A stretch of DNA of 64,000 nucleotides from Magicicada septendecula (lineage: Eukaryota > Arthropoda > Insecta > Hemiptera > Cicadidae). Where the stretch lies: contig CM068375.1 of NCBI GenBank assembly GCA_034769895.1, positions 250,707,542 through 250,771,541 on the forward strand. Direction: 5' to 3'. Under the pieces are notes generated by a model. That model saw only the letters and a list, made by a program, of their open reading frames with translations. It had not been told where the DNA came from and did not search any database. The translations under genes and the position numbers were made by a program. Positions 1 to 12,565 of the stretch are shown here, in pieces (the first letter of the stretch is position 1; every line of letters starts with the position of its first letter).

Positions 1-1372
1 AATCGATTAATTATCGAATTCAGGGTTATATATTATTTTTAATTATTATTGCTTTTCTTTAAACACAGGGTGTGAAGGTTCTTTCAACTATTAGTAAGGT
101 CAGAAAATGCATAAATAGGATTACAAGGTATTACAATCTATTACTAATTTCTTATTAATTATTTTTTAAAATGAGTGGAGTTTACCGTCCAACGGCATCG
201 TTTCTTGTGATGGCAGTGCACAACTAACCTCGTTTGATGTGTTTGATCAACAACAGGATACAGATGAATAAATCCTCGCCAGTCTTCACTCTAAGTTCGA
301 AATAAAGGTTGATGTCTTGGTCCTGGGATGACGCAAAAATGCCGATCCTTACTGTTCACCAATGTCCAATTCTTGTGGTTACGGGCTTCAATGTATTTTG
401 TGTCAAAATATGCTTTCTCTATCGAATAGTGGAAAGTGAGGTTCGAATACAATTTTGAATTCTGCTTTCGTTCTTTAGAATACTGGATTATTTTATTCTA
501 TTCAGGTAGTTATTTCTCTTCATTGGTCCATTAATTAGTTTAAGGATTACTCATTATACTGAGTTTTATTGTAAAGTTCTTCCCTTAGATTTTCGTCAAT
601 TTTGATTTATATGCTTATTAGTACTTGGTTATATGTGACCGTCAAAGTCAGTGAACCTTCCTATGGTTATTTATTACTTAATTTTGTTCACTCATTAATT
701 TATTTTATTTAATTTTATGGTTTCTTCTAAGTTCATCAAAACTAAACTCTCCTCGTTCATGGATGACAATTCAATAATCGAATCAACAAATTTTATTCCA
801 TTTTGTCGTCCTTGACAACCAGTCTGTCTTCTCTTATTGGATAATATTTATAATCCTATAACCATAATCATACAATGTTCTTGCACTTATTAAAATACTC
901 CCTTACTAAATTTACATTGTATCATATTATACCTTTATATATTGTTTGTTACTAAATTATATACATTTTGCTGTCGTTTCCTCTTAATCTACTTACTCTA
1001 ACAAGTATTATTTTCCTGTTACAAAATATTACCTTTCGGTATCATTGCACTATTACGTTTTGAGATTTTATTTAAATTGAATTTACTTATCTGCTATCAG
1101 TAATTATTATTGATTTCTCCTAACTCATTATATTCTACTTCGTATTTTTCACAAGTTTCGTTACCTAACTTTTCTGACCTGACTTACTATACAATGTTAC
1201 TGGTTTGTGGCCTATCATTACATTTATATCTCCTTCTGATTTTAATTTGTTATTACCTACATTATTATAGAATCCTTCATTTGTTTATGATGTAATTACA
1301 ATAAACCCTTTTGTATCTCATTAACAATTATTGCCTTTCTAGCCAAGTTTACAATTATAATCCGCATACTAA
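1..1372. other. AT-rich stretch, no gene seen
   Basis: No long reading frame, splice-bordered exon, RNA gene or TE protein could be recognised on either strand. The sequence is T-rich on the plus strand. It resembles the non-coding internal parts of the LTR elements further right, but no boundary supports assigning it to one. Confidence 0.5.
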
Positions 1373-1913
1373 CTAAGTACATGTATACAAAACATTTAAT
1401 TTTATAAAGTTTAACACCAGTTCTATAATGATATATTTGATAACACAAAAATGAAATTAACATCAGTTAATTGATATTCTCTTAAAACAATTACCTCACT
1501 TGCTACATACAAAAAACAACATAAATATCATGATAATAACACAACATGATAAAACATAATAACATGTACATTTTTATAAAATAAATCATGCACTAATCAA
1601 TTATTCTCCTCTCAGTTAATTCATCAATCATTCTAAAACTGTCTAAGTACATGTATACAAAACATTTAATTTTATAAAGTTTAACACCAGTTCTATAATG
1701 ATATATTTGATAACACAAAAATGAAATTAACATCAGTTAATTGATATTCTCTTAAAACAATTACCTCACTTGCTACATACAAAAAAACAACATAAATATC
1801 ATGATAATAACACAACATAATAAAACATAATAATATGTACATTTTTATAAAATAAATCATGCACTAATCAATTATTCTCCTCTCAGTTAATTCATCAATC
1901 ATTCTAAAACTGT
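1373..1913. repeat. Tandem duplication, two units of about 270 bp
   Basis: Unit 1 runs from 1373 to 1642 and unit 2 from 1643 to 1913. Both begin CTAAGTACATGTATAC and end with TTCTAAAACTG. The units differ by only a few bases (an extra A in an A-run, CATGAT against CATAAT, AACATG against AATATG), so the duplication is recent. No coding potential is seen. Confidence 0.9.
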
Positions 1914-2161
1914 CTAAGTTAGGTTTTACATTACTTGTCAATGTTCATAGTTTACCCTTTTCACTGAACACTTAAGTTTGTATTTATAAACATTCTTAAT
2001 TTCTCCTTTTTACCTTGTATTCCTATTATGGGATTATTCATTTATTTAATAATGGGTTATGTTTCTGACCTTTTATTATTACGGACAATTATTATTTTTA
2101 TTTTTAGTTTGAAAATTATAAACTTTTTATGTAACGTAGGGGACCATATTTTCGTTACGTT

Positions 2162-2164
<3 letters not shown>

Positions 2165-2200
<36 letters not shown>
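2165..2200. repeat. (AT)n microsatellite
   Basis: An uninterrupted alternating AT tract of about 36 bases. The Tyr-Ile and Ile-Tyr runs it gives in translation are artefacts of the repeat. Confidence 0.95.
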
Positions 2201-2204
<4 letters not shown>

Positions 2205-2754
2205 ACAACACAAAAAGCCACCCCTATACCAGGGAAAAAACTATAATGAATCAACTATATTAAACTAATGAAAATAAAATGACTATGACGTGACAAATGA
2301 CTATGACCCAACCCAAGTGATTGACCCAATAAAACAAAAGAAAATAAGAAGGTACATGGAAAAGACACAAACAAATAATAAAGAAAATAAAATGAGAAAT
2401 ATTAAACTCAAATGATGATGAAAAAGGCACAAACAAATAATAAATGTAAATGACCAGTATTAAAATCAAATAAAATAATCTCAATTAAAGTACACTAACC
2501 AGAGAAATAGATATTAAATGTTATGAATAACTCTATAATGATAAGTGAATCAGAACATGAAATTTGTTAAAATGCTAACTAATAATTGTGAATAAAACAA
2601 TAAAAAACCCAGAAGTGAGAGATAGGTAGGAAGTGAAAGTGATTGAGTAAAAGAAATCAATATTAGGGAATAACCACTAGTAACACTCAAGTACAATAAA
2701 AAAGTGCAAAGTGCCAGTGTAAACCCAAAATAAATAGAAAACCCAACATATAGG
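2201..2754. other. A-rich unassigned flank of the Tigger-like element
   Basis: No gene or TE protein is seen. Together with 14661 onward this is the DNA into which the pogo/Tigger-like transposon inserted. TA target bases lie at 2755-2756 and 14659-14660. Confidence 0.5.
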
Positions 2755-2756
2755 TA

Positions 2757-2779
2757 CAGTACAACCTGTCACATCCGGA
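2757..2779 (+). repeat. Left terminal inverted repeat of the Tigger-like element
   Basis: It starts CAGTACAACCTGTCA and ends CATCCGGA. It pairs with 14636-14658 with two mismatches. Further ATATCCGGA boxes follow to about 2812. Confidence 0.85.
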
Positions 2780-3050
2780 CCTGTGATATCCGGAACCTCC
2801 CATATCCGGACGTATCTCCAAACTAATTTTTGCAATTTTGGTTAGCGAAATGGTTAGGGATGTAAAGATACTACTCTTGATGTTTTGGCTGTTCACCACT
2901 TTTTCTTCACTACACTTACGTCATTCTGCGATATGGTTCACTATTTTTGAATATTTAAGTTTTTACAATTGAAATACTTTATTTGGGACAACTGAGTCTT
3001 AGCTTGCGTCCAGCCGACGCAGCGGCGTTAGGTCGACTCACTTTGGCTTC

Positions 3051-3116
3051 ATGGCTTCCAAAAAACGTGTGCATTGTGTGAAGCAGCCGAAAATCACAAA
3101 CTTTTTCAAAAACTGA
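3051..3116 (+). pseudogene. Possible C-terminal scrap of a Tigger/jerky-type transposase
   Basis: A 21-codon frame begins MASKKR and ends KQPKITNFFKN before TGA. A terminal T-x-F-F motif of this kind occurs at the C-terminus of many pogo/Tigger and jerky-type transposases. It lies inside the Tigger-like ends, which fits a deletion derivative that kept the tail of its gene. Only the short motif supports this. No helix-turn-helix or DDE domain remains, and a stop lies just upstream in frame. Confidence 0.2.
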
Positions 3117-3244
3117 TGTAGGTGTACTGTAAGTAAAACTTTTTAACCAATTTTACTTTTTGTATTTTAAAGAGTACAGTGTACAAATACAAATGCTAAA
3201 CCAATAGAAACGTCTAAAAAAACACGTTCTTCTTCTGTGTATCT

Positions 3245-5039
3245 TGTAACGGGTCTAAAAGGGAGGGGTTTTTATTTTATTAAAAATTTGTAAATTCATT
3301 TCATCTGCATGATCAGCCACCTGGCAATATGAATTGTAGTCCAAACAAAGAAACTGTGAGGTGAATTCATTACAATGGAATGTGTCGTGTTGTCCACAAC
3401 GGTTGAATTCTCAGAACTTTAATACAGTGTAATGCGCACAAACGCACAAACATCTGCGGAGCGCATAACCGACGCTTAAGCGAAGTCGCGCAAAATGGCT
3501 TTGTGCGAATTTTGTTCAACAACGTGCTCGGTACATGGCGGAAGTCTTGACGAAATCCCGCCTATCTTTGTGACGAAACCGATGGCAGTGAAATTTCGTC
3601 GACGTCCAAGACACAAATAACACGTGTAGTGGGTGCAGTTACTATGACTTTAGCACCAGCAGGCAGTGAGTTCCCATGTTGAATAACCGTGGAGGGGGGA
3701 ACACGAAGAAGCATCTGCCCAGTTTATCTCACCTACAGACCGCATGCGATCCGCTTAAATTTTTACTAAAAGTTTTTTTTTTCCAAGGTCGGCCGACCTA
3801 GCCGGTGAGAACCCAGAACAGTACACGAAAGTGAACTAACATTTTGGAATGAAGTAAGCGTGGTGTAGAAAGAAGATTAAAATGTGGTGAATCGACAAAC
3901 GTTTCGGACATATAATCAGTACAACACGTGGCGAGGAGGACGCCGATGGTGAAGTAACAACACCTAATTTCATTATATAATTAATTTCATGTAAAAGAGC
4001 TCTAGTTTTGACAAAATTAATAATAAAATAAAATGGGGTATTGAAATAGTATGTGAGTGGAGCGTGAGCATTATTGGGTCGTCTTGATAGGTTAATTAAT
4101 TAGTTTGGTCAGTTCTTTAAGTTACAGTTTGCAACTAGTTATTAGCATATTTGTCACGTAAAAGTAACCCAAGGTTTTGTAAATTTTTTAAGAAAATAAT
4201 CGAGATGCAGAGTAGTAGTTTTGAGTCGAAAATGAATATTAAGTATGTGAAGTTTATTATCACTTATAAATATAAATACATAATTTATTTCCACCTACCT
4301 GTTAAAAAACACTTTCTGGGTCCAAGATCCGGTCGCACGAACGTAAGATGCCAGTATGGTTTAAAGGTTCGATAAATCATTTGCGTAACACATTTTTGAA
4401 GAGAATTAATGAATTTTTATTGTTTAACTTTTAACAACTCGGTTAGATCTTTACTCAAAATTTAGAAAATGTAAATACAGCATAATAATTTCCTGTTTTG
4501 TTATTCATTCCATGACTACAAGTACTACTTTGACCTTACACTAGTATCTTACCTTAATTTAATATACAGACAGCCCAGTCTGCCAACATTCACGCACTCA
4601 CCCTAATTTACCCCCTTTTTAAATAAAAATGTGCCCCATTATTAGTGAAATTGATCCAGATCCCCTTCGCCGGCACGAGGCGTCCTCTCAAAGTCGTGGC
4701 CACTCATTGATCACTTCTTGGATGTCAAAAATATATTTTGTGTCCTTTGAGTCGAAAATGAATATTAAGTAAAGTAAAAGAAAGTAAACAGAAAAAATGT
4801 CATGCCAAATAAATAAAATACCATTTTATTTGTGTTTGTAAAATACGTGTTTGTCATTGCATTACCTGTTGTTTTTCTCTGCCTAAGTATATCAGACGAC
4901 ACCCTGGTTATTCGCGATGAAGGTAAGTGGGACAAATTTAAATATTTTAATTTTAAAAAACAAGTAAAACTTCAGTTGCCACCTATTAATAAGTGCAGAT
5001 TTATAGATTTTAATAATTATTTAAACATGTACTGCTTCA
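3245..5039 (+). repeat. 5' LTR of element A, containing an E1-LTR fragment
   Basis: It runs from TGTAAC to TGCTTCA, directly before the primer site. Without the 504-bp E1 fragment (4246-4749) the native LTR is about 1.29 kb. An AATAAA-rich stretch near 4020 is followed by a GT-rich module (GTATGTGAGTGGAGCGTGAG at about 4050) that recurs in every LTR of this family and looks like the poly(A) region. Residues 4008-4245 are nearly identical to 6841-7082 of the 3' LTR, but the upstream halves are much more diverged. Confidence 0.75.
4246..4749 (-). repeat. 504-bp fragment of the E1 LTR inside the A 5' LTR
   Basis: It matches 7083-7586 almost base for base and begins at exactly the same host position as the full E1 copy in the A 3' LTR (after AAGTA). 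It stops part-way through the LTR. Host sequence then resumes at AGTCGAAAATG, repeating about 26 bp already present at 4220-4245. The junction shares TTTG, which suggests a microhomology-mediated template switch. Confidence 0.85.
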
Positions 5040-5041
5040 GT

Positions 5042-5059
5042 TGGCGCCCGATTTACAGT
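5042..5059 (+). promoter_or_regulatory. Primer-binding site of element A (tRNA-Lys-like)
   Basis: TGGCGCCCGA followed by a diverged TTTACAGTGAC lies two bases after the LTR end. The first ten bases match the canonical tRNA-Lys primer site seen intact at 40171. Confidence 0.6.
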
Positions 5060-5116
5060 GACGTAAATTAATTTTTAATTGAATAGAAACTAAATTAATT
5101 TACAACCTGATCGAAA

Positions 5117-6277
5117 ATGGCAGAGAAGAACAAGAATGCAAGTTTATGTGAAAGTAGTGTAGAAGAATCTATTTTAAATATTATGCAAGATCATATGGTG
5201 ACAACCAATGAAATTGTTGATGAAAATGTTGAAATAGATGTAAATGAACCTGTAGTAGCGGGGGATAGTAAAGACAATGGGGTAAATATATTTAACCAAT
5301 TAGCATTGATGATGGAGATGATGTCAGGAATGAAAACTGAGATCAAATCAGAAATAAAAGTCGTAAATATGAGCTTAAATGAGTTGAAATCAGAAAATAA
5401 TAAATTAAACACAAGTTTAGATGAGTTAAAGTCAGAAAATAATAATATAAACGCATGTTTAAATGAATTTAAAACTGAGATGAAATCAGAAAACGATAAT
5501 TTAAAAACGAGCTTGAATGAATTTAAGATTGAAATCAAGTCAGAAATAAATGCTAGTAACATAGAATTGAAAACGGAAATAAACAAACAAGGCCAAAAAT
5601 TAAGAGAAATAGACAATAAGTTAGAAGAACAGAATAAGACTATTGCGGGAGTGAAAGATGAATTGACAATAGATATAAATAAAATACAAACAGAGATGAA
5701 AAATGATATAAAATTAATTAACGAAAAACAAAAAGAGAAAATGCTAGAGACAAATAAAAAATTTGACACATTGACAAATAAGTTTAATGATAAAATTAAA
5801 AAGCAAAATGACAAAATTGACAGTAATGTTCAGTGTATAATTAATGAGTGTGAGCAAATTAAACAAGCAAATAAAATACAAGAAAATATAAATGATGAAT
5901 TCAGAAGTAACTTTGAACAAGTTGATGCAATTAAAATTAATGTAACTAGTTTAAAAAATAAACAAACAGAACATGAGCGTGAAATAATTAAGGTCAGAGA
6001 AGATCTGAGTGTAACCATTAATCAGAAACTAACTAATGTAAGTGAGAGAGTGAATGTGGAAGTAGAATTAGGATATTTTAGTAATGAAAGTAGGGGGGTG
6101 AACCCCATACAATTTTTGAACTCTATAAAAAGTTTCAATAAATATAACCAAGAAAGTTGGGAGATTAAATTAGTAAGAATTTTAAAGTACCCACTGAAGG
6201 AACATCAGCATCAGACAGTAAAGTTGGTTAATTTAAAACAGTGGCCTCGGGAGTGTAAGATAGGCCGTAATAATTAG
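5117..6277 (+). CDS. Gag-like coiled-coil protein of element A (truncated)
   Basis: The ORF is 386 aa, with its ATG 58 nt after the primer site, as expected for gag. Residues 60-300 are almost continuous heptad-type repeats rich in Lys, Glu, Asn and Leu, including several tandem 'LNELKSEN'-like units, so a long coiled coil is likely. Residues 310-350 (ELGYFSNESRGVNPIQFL, then a W-containing helix) resemble the start of a gypsy Gag capsid domain, which is followed normally by zinc knuckles. These are missing: the frame runs into deletion-joined sequence and stops. The product would be a Gag N-terminus. The assignment rests on position and weak capsid similarity. Related Gag-like proteins are at 11178-12415 and 40370-42973. 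Confidence 0.6.
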   Translation: MAEKNKNASLCESSVEESILNIMQDHMVTTNEIVDENVEIDVNEPVVAGDSKDNGVNIFNQLALMMEMMSGMKTEIKSEIKVVNMSLNELKSENNKLNTSLDELKSENNNINACLNEFKTEMKSENDNLKTSLNEFKIEIKSEINASNIELKTEINKQGQKLREIDNKLEEQNKTIAGVKDELTIDINKIQTEMKNDIKLINEKQKEKMLETNKKFDTLTNKFNDKIKKQNDKIDSNVQCIINECEQIKQANKIQENINDEFRSNFEQVDAIKINVTSLKNKQTEHEREIIKVREDLSVTINQKLTNVSERVNVEVELGYFSNESRGVNPIQFLNSIKSFNKYNQESWEIKLVRILKYPLKEHQHQTVKLVNLKQWPRECKIGRNN

Positions 6278-7082
6278 TCGGCCTATCTATTCTATTTTAT
6301 AAAAACGTACAACAGTATAACGTGCGGCCAGATCATCTCACATACAGACTGCGTGCGGTCCGTATAAAAGTATCGGCCGACCTAGCCGGTAAAACTACGG
6401 AACCGTCATCTAAAAAGTGAAATTAAATCAGAAAATGAAGTGAGTGAGTTGAAATTAAGATGAACTTATAACTTTTGGGACATGTAAACGAGGACTTGGT
6501 GCGGGTCACGCAACGAGGTCGGAGGAGACGCCGTTACACAAGTAAAAGTATTTTAAATTGTTAATGAGGCCAACAAATTTAATCAAGTAAACAAATACGG
6601 GGTTTTTTGAAATTGGTATGTGAGTTGTGTGTGGGCATTGCTGGGCCGCCTTAATAAACTAAAACAAGAATGTAGAATAAGTTAGTTGAAACATTTATTT
6701 TTTTGTTGTGCAGGTATATGTTTAAAATTAGAACGAGAAAAAGTAACACTATCAAATCACTATATTAAAGAATTAAAATCAAGGTACTTTTACAAGAATG
6801 TTTTTTAAATTATAACTTGAGATAAAGTTATAACAAAATTAAGTTTTGACAAAATTAATAATAAAATAAATGGGGTATTGAAATAGTATGTGAGTGGAGC
6901 GTGAGCATTACTGGGTCGTCTTGATAGGTTAATTAATTAGTTTGGTCAGTTCTTTAAGTTACAGTTTGCAACTAGTTATTAGCATATTTGTCATGTAAAA
7001 GTAACCCAAGGTTTTGTAAATTTTTTAAGAAAATAATCGAGATGCAGAGTAGTAGTTTTGAGTCGAAAATGAATATTAAGTA

Positions 7083-8208
7083 TGTGAAGTTTATTATCAC
7101 TTATAAATATAAATACATAATTTATTTCCACCTACCTGTTAAAAAACACTTTCTGGGTCCAAGATCCGGTCGCACGAACGTAAGATGCCAGTATGGTTTA
7201 AAGGTTCGATAAATCATTTGTGTAACACATTTTTGAAGAGAATTAATGAATTTTTATTGTTTAACTTTTAACAACTCGGTTAGATCTTTACTCAAAATTT
7301 AGAAAATGTAAATACAGCATAATAATTTCCTGTTTTGTTATTCATTCCATGACTACAAGTACTACTTTGACCTTACACTAGTATCTTACCTTAATTTAAT
7401 ATACAGACAGCCCAGTCTGCCAACATTCACGCACTCACCCTAATTTACCCCCTTTTTAAATAAAAATGTGCCCCATTATTAGTGAAATTGATCCAGATCC
7501 CCTTCGCCGGCACGAGGCGTCCTCTCAAAGTCGTGGCCACTCATTGATCACTTCTTGGATGTCAAAAATATATTTTGTGTCCTTTGGTTGAAACTCGAAC
7601 AACACTGTCGCATTACTGTTAACTTATTTACTCACTTTTTACTTGAAACTTATAAAATTTTAAAAGAGCCCCTTGGGGCCCGTACCTGGCCCGGCACAGT
7701 CTGTAAGCGAACTGCCAAGAGCGTCTCTACGCTCACTACCAACTAGATTGCATCTCTCAAGGTGGGAAACAATGCCTGCTATTTAATTGTCACTGTTGTG
7801 TCCCATTTAACACACGTGGTGTTTTGTGTGTTTGTCGTGGATGACATTTGGTCAGCACTGGTTGACGTCACAAAAGAGGCTGGGCTATCCGTCGTTCTGA
7901 TAGCATGTGCGTCCAAACTTTCGGCTCATAGCCATTTTAAGTTTTACAATTCCGCGTCGGTCTGCGCACCTGCTCGTGTGGTGCATTCGGGCGCGGACGT
8001 CACACAGATGTAGAGTTCTTAGAATTGACGCCCTGGTACATTCTTTTGTAACGATTACACAACTGATACTGCGTACTGTTCCTTTGTTAGCGCAATGTTT
8101 TAATTCAACACGTGGACTGGTCACAGATGGAAATTATATTTATGAATATTTTCTAATAAACCCCAAAAATTTAATAAAATAAAATCCCTCCAAATTAGTC
8201 ACGTTACA
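7083..8208 (-). repeat. 3' LTR of E1
   Basis: On the minus strand it reads TGTAACGTGACTAATTTGG ... ACTTCACA. The polypurine tract abuts its start at 8209. Short frames on either strand here are mirrored in the other LTR and look non-coding. Confidence 0.9.
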
Positions 8209-8220
8209 ATACCCCCCCCC
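8209..8220 (-). promoter_or_regulatory. Polypurine tract of E1
   Basis: A run of G followed by TAT on the minus strand sits directly against the TGTAACG start of the 3' LTR. This is the position from which plus-strand DNA synthesis is primed in LTR elements. Confidence 0.8.
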
Positions 8221-8260
8221 CAATGAGATATCTTCTGCCGAAACAGAAGAAATCTCATTG
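8221..8260 (-). promoter_or_regulatory. 40-nt hairpin abutting the E1 polypurine tract
   Basis: CAATGAGAT-TTCTTCTG pairs with CAGAAGAT-ATCTCATTG around a TTTCGG loop: 17 positions, one mismatch. The equivalent place in element B (45577-45616) has a hairpin of the same 40-nt length with G-U substitutions. Its role is unknown; candidates are PPT processing, RNA stability or packaging. Confidence 0.75.
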
Positions 8261-11177
8261 CTAACCCCTAAGAGGACCGGTGAGGATATGGTGCCAATAA
8301 CCCCCTTTAGCTCTTATACTTCATGGGTAAACAACCCCCCCTGGCTCGGCGACTATGGCCGCATCTGAACGAGATCACTGGACTTCTCTGTGCGAGATCC
8401 CAACACCGTAAAATCGAACAGATACGCACCACAGCGCACCTCACCTTCCGACATGCCACCCCTAAATTCAACCCCTGGTCTTATATCATGCCAGATCCTC
8501 AACCGATATGTTCCCCCTTATCATGCACACTGGGCTGCCTTTAGCAGTTACTGGACTCGCACACACACTTATGACTACATCCTATCAAATCTTGTTACAT
8601 TTAGGAATTTTCTTTAAATTGAAACCAAGTTTCAAAATCAAAATACAAATCTTTTATCTAAACTGAATAATTCTCTTCATTATTTTGATCATTAGAAAAT
8701 AAACAAGTTGAACATTTATTAAAACATGAACATCCTTATCCTAACATGTGATTATACATATATTCTAAACAATACAATTCAATAAAAAAAACACCATTAA
8801 TACCCACAAACAATAATATAATCAGAGTTCAAAACATCAATTAGATGGCAGGCACAAAATCAAAAAAAAAATTTTTTTTTTTTTTTCTAAAGAAAAAATT
8901 TAAATTTATTAAAATATATTTTCCTCAATATTGAAATTATTTAAATTTATTTAAATTAACTAAGAAACAAAATTGGCATCACTTCATTGCCAAAACGGGT
9001 CTAGTATAGAACCTCACCCATCAGCTGATCAAACTGGGTCAAGTCAAGAACCTTGACCTACATAAGTCATACACAAGTTACATCTGAAAATACATTGAAC
9101 ATCTTTAAACACAAAAACATAATAAAATAAAACATTTAAAATTAACATAATATTATTATGATTAACAATAAAATTGATATTAAATTACTCAAAATAAACA
9201 CTTTATAACTTTACTTTATTCTCCAATTATACTAAAATTGTCACTGGTTTCAATCAAAATTTTACATTTTTACTATAACTCTCTTTTCTTTACTATTCTC
9301 ATTCTCCATTCTTTTGGGTGATTTAGTTACTCATAATGACTTGATTTGCCACTTGGCATTTATACATATATAATCTTTACCTCTCTGACTCTAATACCAC
9401 TAACAGCTTTAACTAACATGACACCCATCTCTTCAAAACATCTATCAAACAATCTCTAAACCCAACTTACTACTAAACTCAATCCGCATCATTCTCTCGA
9501 TATATAAAAAAAATACTCTCTAACCCTTTGTACTTAGGATGTGTGTTCCCCCCCCCAAAAAAAGCTCATTCCCTTAATCTGGTTCCTGGATTCTACCTAA
9601 GGCAACCCCTTCCCGCCAAACGGTCCCTTCCCGTCCCAACCCTTTTGTTGCGGACTCCTACACTACACTATCCCCTCTTACAAAATTACCATCCCCAAAT
9701 CACCATTCTCATTACCTCACTTCAATTACAACAAAATACCATCATTTATAAACATCAATATATCAATCATTACTCTACATATATTCCCCATAACTACTGT
9801 GTCAACATCAATACTTCTCAAATTCTAAATTACATTAGTTCATAACAACATTTTCATCTCTAGTACCACTTTAAATTCAACTTGGACTGATCTACATGTC
9901 CCAACAAAATACTAATCACCCAAAATCTATCTTTTATTATTTTCACAAATCATTTACAATCTTACCTTTATCAAATTACTTTCCTCATTATTTGAAATAA
10001 CATCTTTAACACATTAAAACATTATATTTAACATTAATTACCTTGGAAATTAATAAACAATTTATCAGTTACATTCTACTACTGATCAGCTGACTTTCCT
10101 AGCAAGGTAAATGACCTTACTGCAGACACATTTCAAAATTATACACATTACATGAAATACCTATTTTTATCAATCCTTATATCTAACATACTACACATCA
10201 CTGTTTCCCCTTTCTCTGACTCTGGTACAATTATGTAAACCGCCTCCCGGTTGGTCTAGGTATGTACTTTGTTATAACCACATTTCAAAATTATATAGAT
10301 TACATATTTCTTTAATCCCTATATTCCTAACACACTAAAATAAAAATATTTATGAGACAGAATAAACATAGTATAATAAACATATGAACACCTATTTATC
10401 AAATCATAATACAAGCATTTAATTTGAGCAAAAGTGAGTTATCATCGTTAATTTATAAAATTTAAATTCGTTGCTCACCTGAGCAACCCCCCAAACCACA
10501 CACACTATTGTTTTTTAATTATCGTTTCCATTTAAAACAATTATCTCAAATTATTCTCATTATTGAATTTAAAATTCTATCTTTACATCTGCAAACATTT
10601 TACTTGGTATTATAAATTTTATACTTACAGTACATAATTCACCTACTGACATAAACACAAAATATATACACCATACACACCAATAACTCCACGTTACCTC
10701 TGAAACATTTAATCACAGTGTTATTTCATATCAAACAATTTAACATTTATTTATTAATTAATTATCAAATTCAACTCTCATAAAACAATTTAAATCCATT
10801 AGAAAATTCAATTATACAACATTTAAATCAATCAAAATATTTAAACATTTCAAATTATTTTAATTAAATCAATTATTGAAAACAACATTTTTAATTACTC
10901 TCACCAATTACAATAATTACAATTCACTTATTATTTTCTTCAAAATTATTGTTATCATTTATTGAGACTGCAAAATATTATTATTATTATCACTACAATT
11001 ACCTACATACACCTTGTTTACCTAACATTTTGCAATACACACAATTAAATTCACTAAACATTTATTTACACTTCTTCATCATTGATTATTCAGTTATATC
11101 ATACTTCAATGTCCAAGGTTGCGAGGTCTGAACCATAAAACAACATATTTAATATTGTCCATTTATTGTTTTATAGT
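8261..11177 (-). other. Non-coding 3' internal region of E1 with conserved blocks
   Basis: AT-rich, with no frame resembling pol or env. Two blocks are conserved with element B. Block 1 is 8261-8560, where long stretches match 45262-45576 (for example AAGGCAGCCCAGTGTGCATG). Block 2 is about 9520-9670, matching 44120-44260 and 51440-51590 with shared CCAGGAAC and GGGAACACACA. A G-rich run of nine near 9550 looks like local slippage. The position is where pol would normally lie. Confidence 0.7.
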
Positions 11178-12415
11178 TTAACCTCCATCGTCAAAATTTA
11201 ATCTTTGTTTCAAATAACAATTTTCAATTTCATTTACACACATATGGCTATCTTGTGTGTCATAACCATAAAAATCAAATTCATTCGTTTTATCCCAATA
11301 ATCATGAACCAAGTCAACATAATGTATTTCTGTCAAGTCTCCGTTAGTAATTATATTCATTATCGGGTCAGTTATTTCTTCATCATAAATTAAATCATTA
11401 TTGTTTAAACACACTTCTAACCATTTTTTCCACTCATCATAACCTCTCTTTACTTTATATAATTCTATTTCTCTATCAACACACAATTCTCTATCTAAAA
11501 TTCTCTCATCATAACACCATCTCATACTTTTAACATCATTCCACACACAGGGTATTAACTTATACAAAAAGGGGAAACAACTTAAATCTTTCATTAAATA
11601 GGGTCTCTTGCCCTCCAATAATACCACTTGTGAACACTCTGGTTCATCACAAATAAGGGGAAAATTTACCCTCTGCCCCCATTCTACCACTATACTTTCT
11701 TTCCACTTTCTCTCTGACTCATAAACACACATTAACATTTCATTATTACATTCTACAACTTCATCAGTACTCTCACTATTTATTTTCAACGTATCACTCT
11801 CTGATACTACCTCTTCAATTGCATTACTATTCTCAATATTATTTTTATTATTTTCGACATCATCATTTACATTTGTTAACTTATTCTCTAGTACCACATT
11901 TTTATACATATCATTATAATTTTCCTTTGCACTACCCTTGTTTGTATTCATCACATCCACTCCCATTCTCTCAATACTCTGTTCTAATTTATTCAAACTA
12001 TTTTTTATTATTTCATTAGTATTTTCAAAACGTTTATTAATTTCTTGAATATCATTCTTTAATTCATCAAATTTGTTATTCTGTATATCTAATTTCTCAC
12101 TAAAATCACTACTTTGTCTGTCAAAATTACTTTTAATTTCTTTGATTTCGTTTTTCTGTTCATTCATGTTAATATCGTTTACATCAAAATGACTGTTTAT
12201 TACTTGAAATTGTTTTTGTAAAAAATTCATTATATCATTTCGAATTGGCTATTACATTTCTTTGAGGTTGGAGTTGATAGCGTGCCCGAGTCGTCAATAG
12301 CTGATTCAGTTAAGCTGAATTCTTTTGATCGATTTACTGGGGTTGAATGAACCTCTGGTTCCCCCACACCAGCCGACTCGCTCATTTCAACTACAATCTC
12401 GTTATTATCTGCCAT
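11178..12415 (-). pseudogene. Gag-like protein of E1, one frameshift
   Basis: Two adjacent minus-strand frames: 12415-12230 (61 aa, starts MADNNEIVVEM, contains EVHSTP) and 12230-11178 (350 aa). The first ends where the second begins in another frame, so a single 1-nt indel splits the gene. Residues 1-110 of the second part form a coiled coil. The C-terminal 150 residues carry motifs shared with element B: a W-N-[DE] stretch, YDERILDRELCVDREIE, and a terminal NFDDGG. No zinc knuckle is present. The similar N-terminus of element B (MAGNDES..., EVHSTP) confirms homology. Placement after a primer site argues for Gag, but the C-terminal domain is not one I recognise. Confidence 0.65.
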
Positions 12416-12543
12416 TATTTTTTGTATTATAAATTTACTAATTTTCTTAGTTTTTTATGTAACCGTTATTTAACCTTCAAACCATGCTTGCATCTTATTT
12501 GTAGGTGCGGTTTTTTACATTAAAATTTTTTAATTTATAAAAA

Positions 12544-12563
12544 CGTCCCTTTCGGCTGTGCCA
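12544..12563 (-). promoter_or_regulatory. Diverged tRNA-Lys-like primer-binding site of E1
   Basis: Minus strand TGGCACAGCCGAAAGGGAC follows the 5' LTR end by two bases. It can be aligned to the canonical site of element B with small indels. Confidence 0.5.
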
Positions 12564-12565
12564 CT

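Noticed and set aside
5191-5814. 207-aa minus-strand frame rich in Phe, Ser and Ile
   Set aside because: It is the mirror of the plus-strand coiled-coil Gag-like ORF at 5117-6277, whose position after a primer site makes it the real one.
7555-8182. Several 60-90 aa frames in the E1 LTR, repeated at 13038-13665
   Set aside because: They recur only because the LTRs are duplicated, overlap on both strands, and have no family resemblance.
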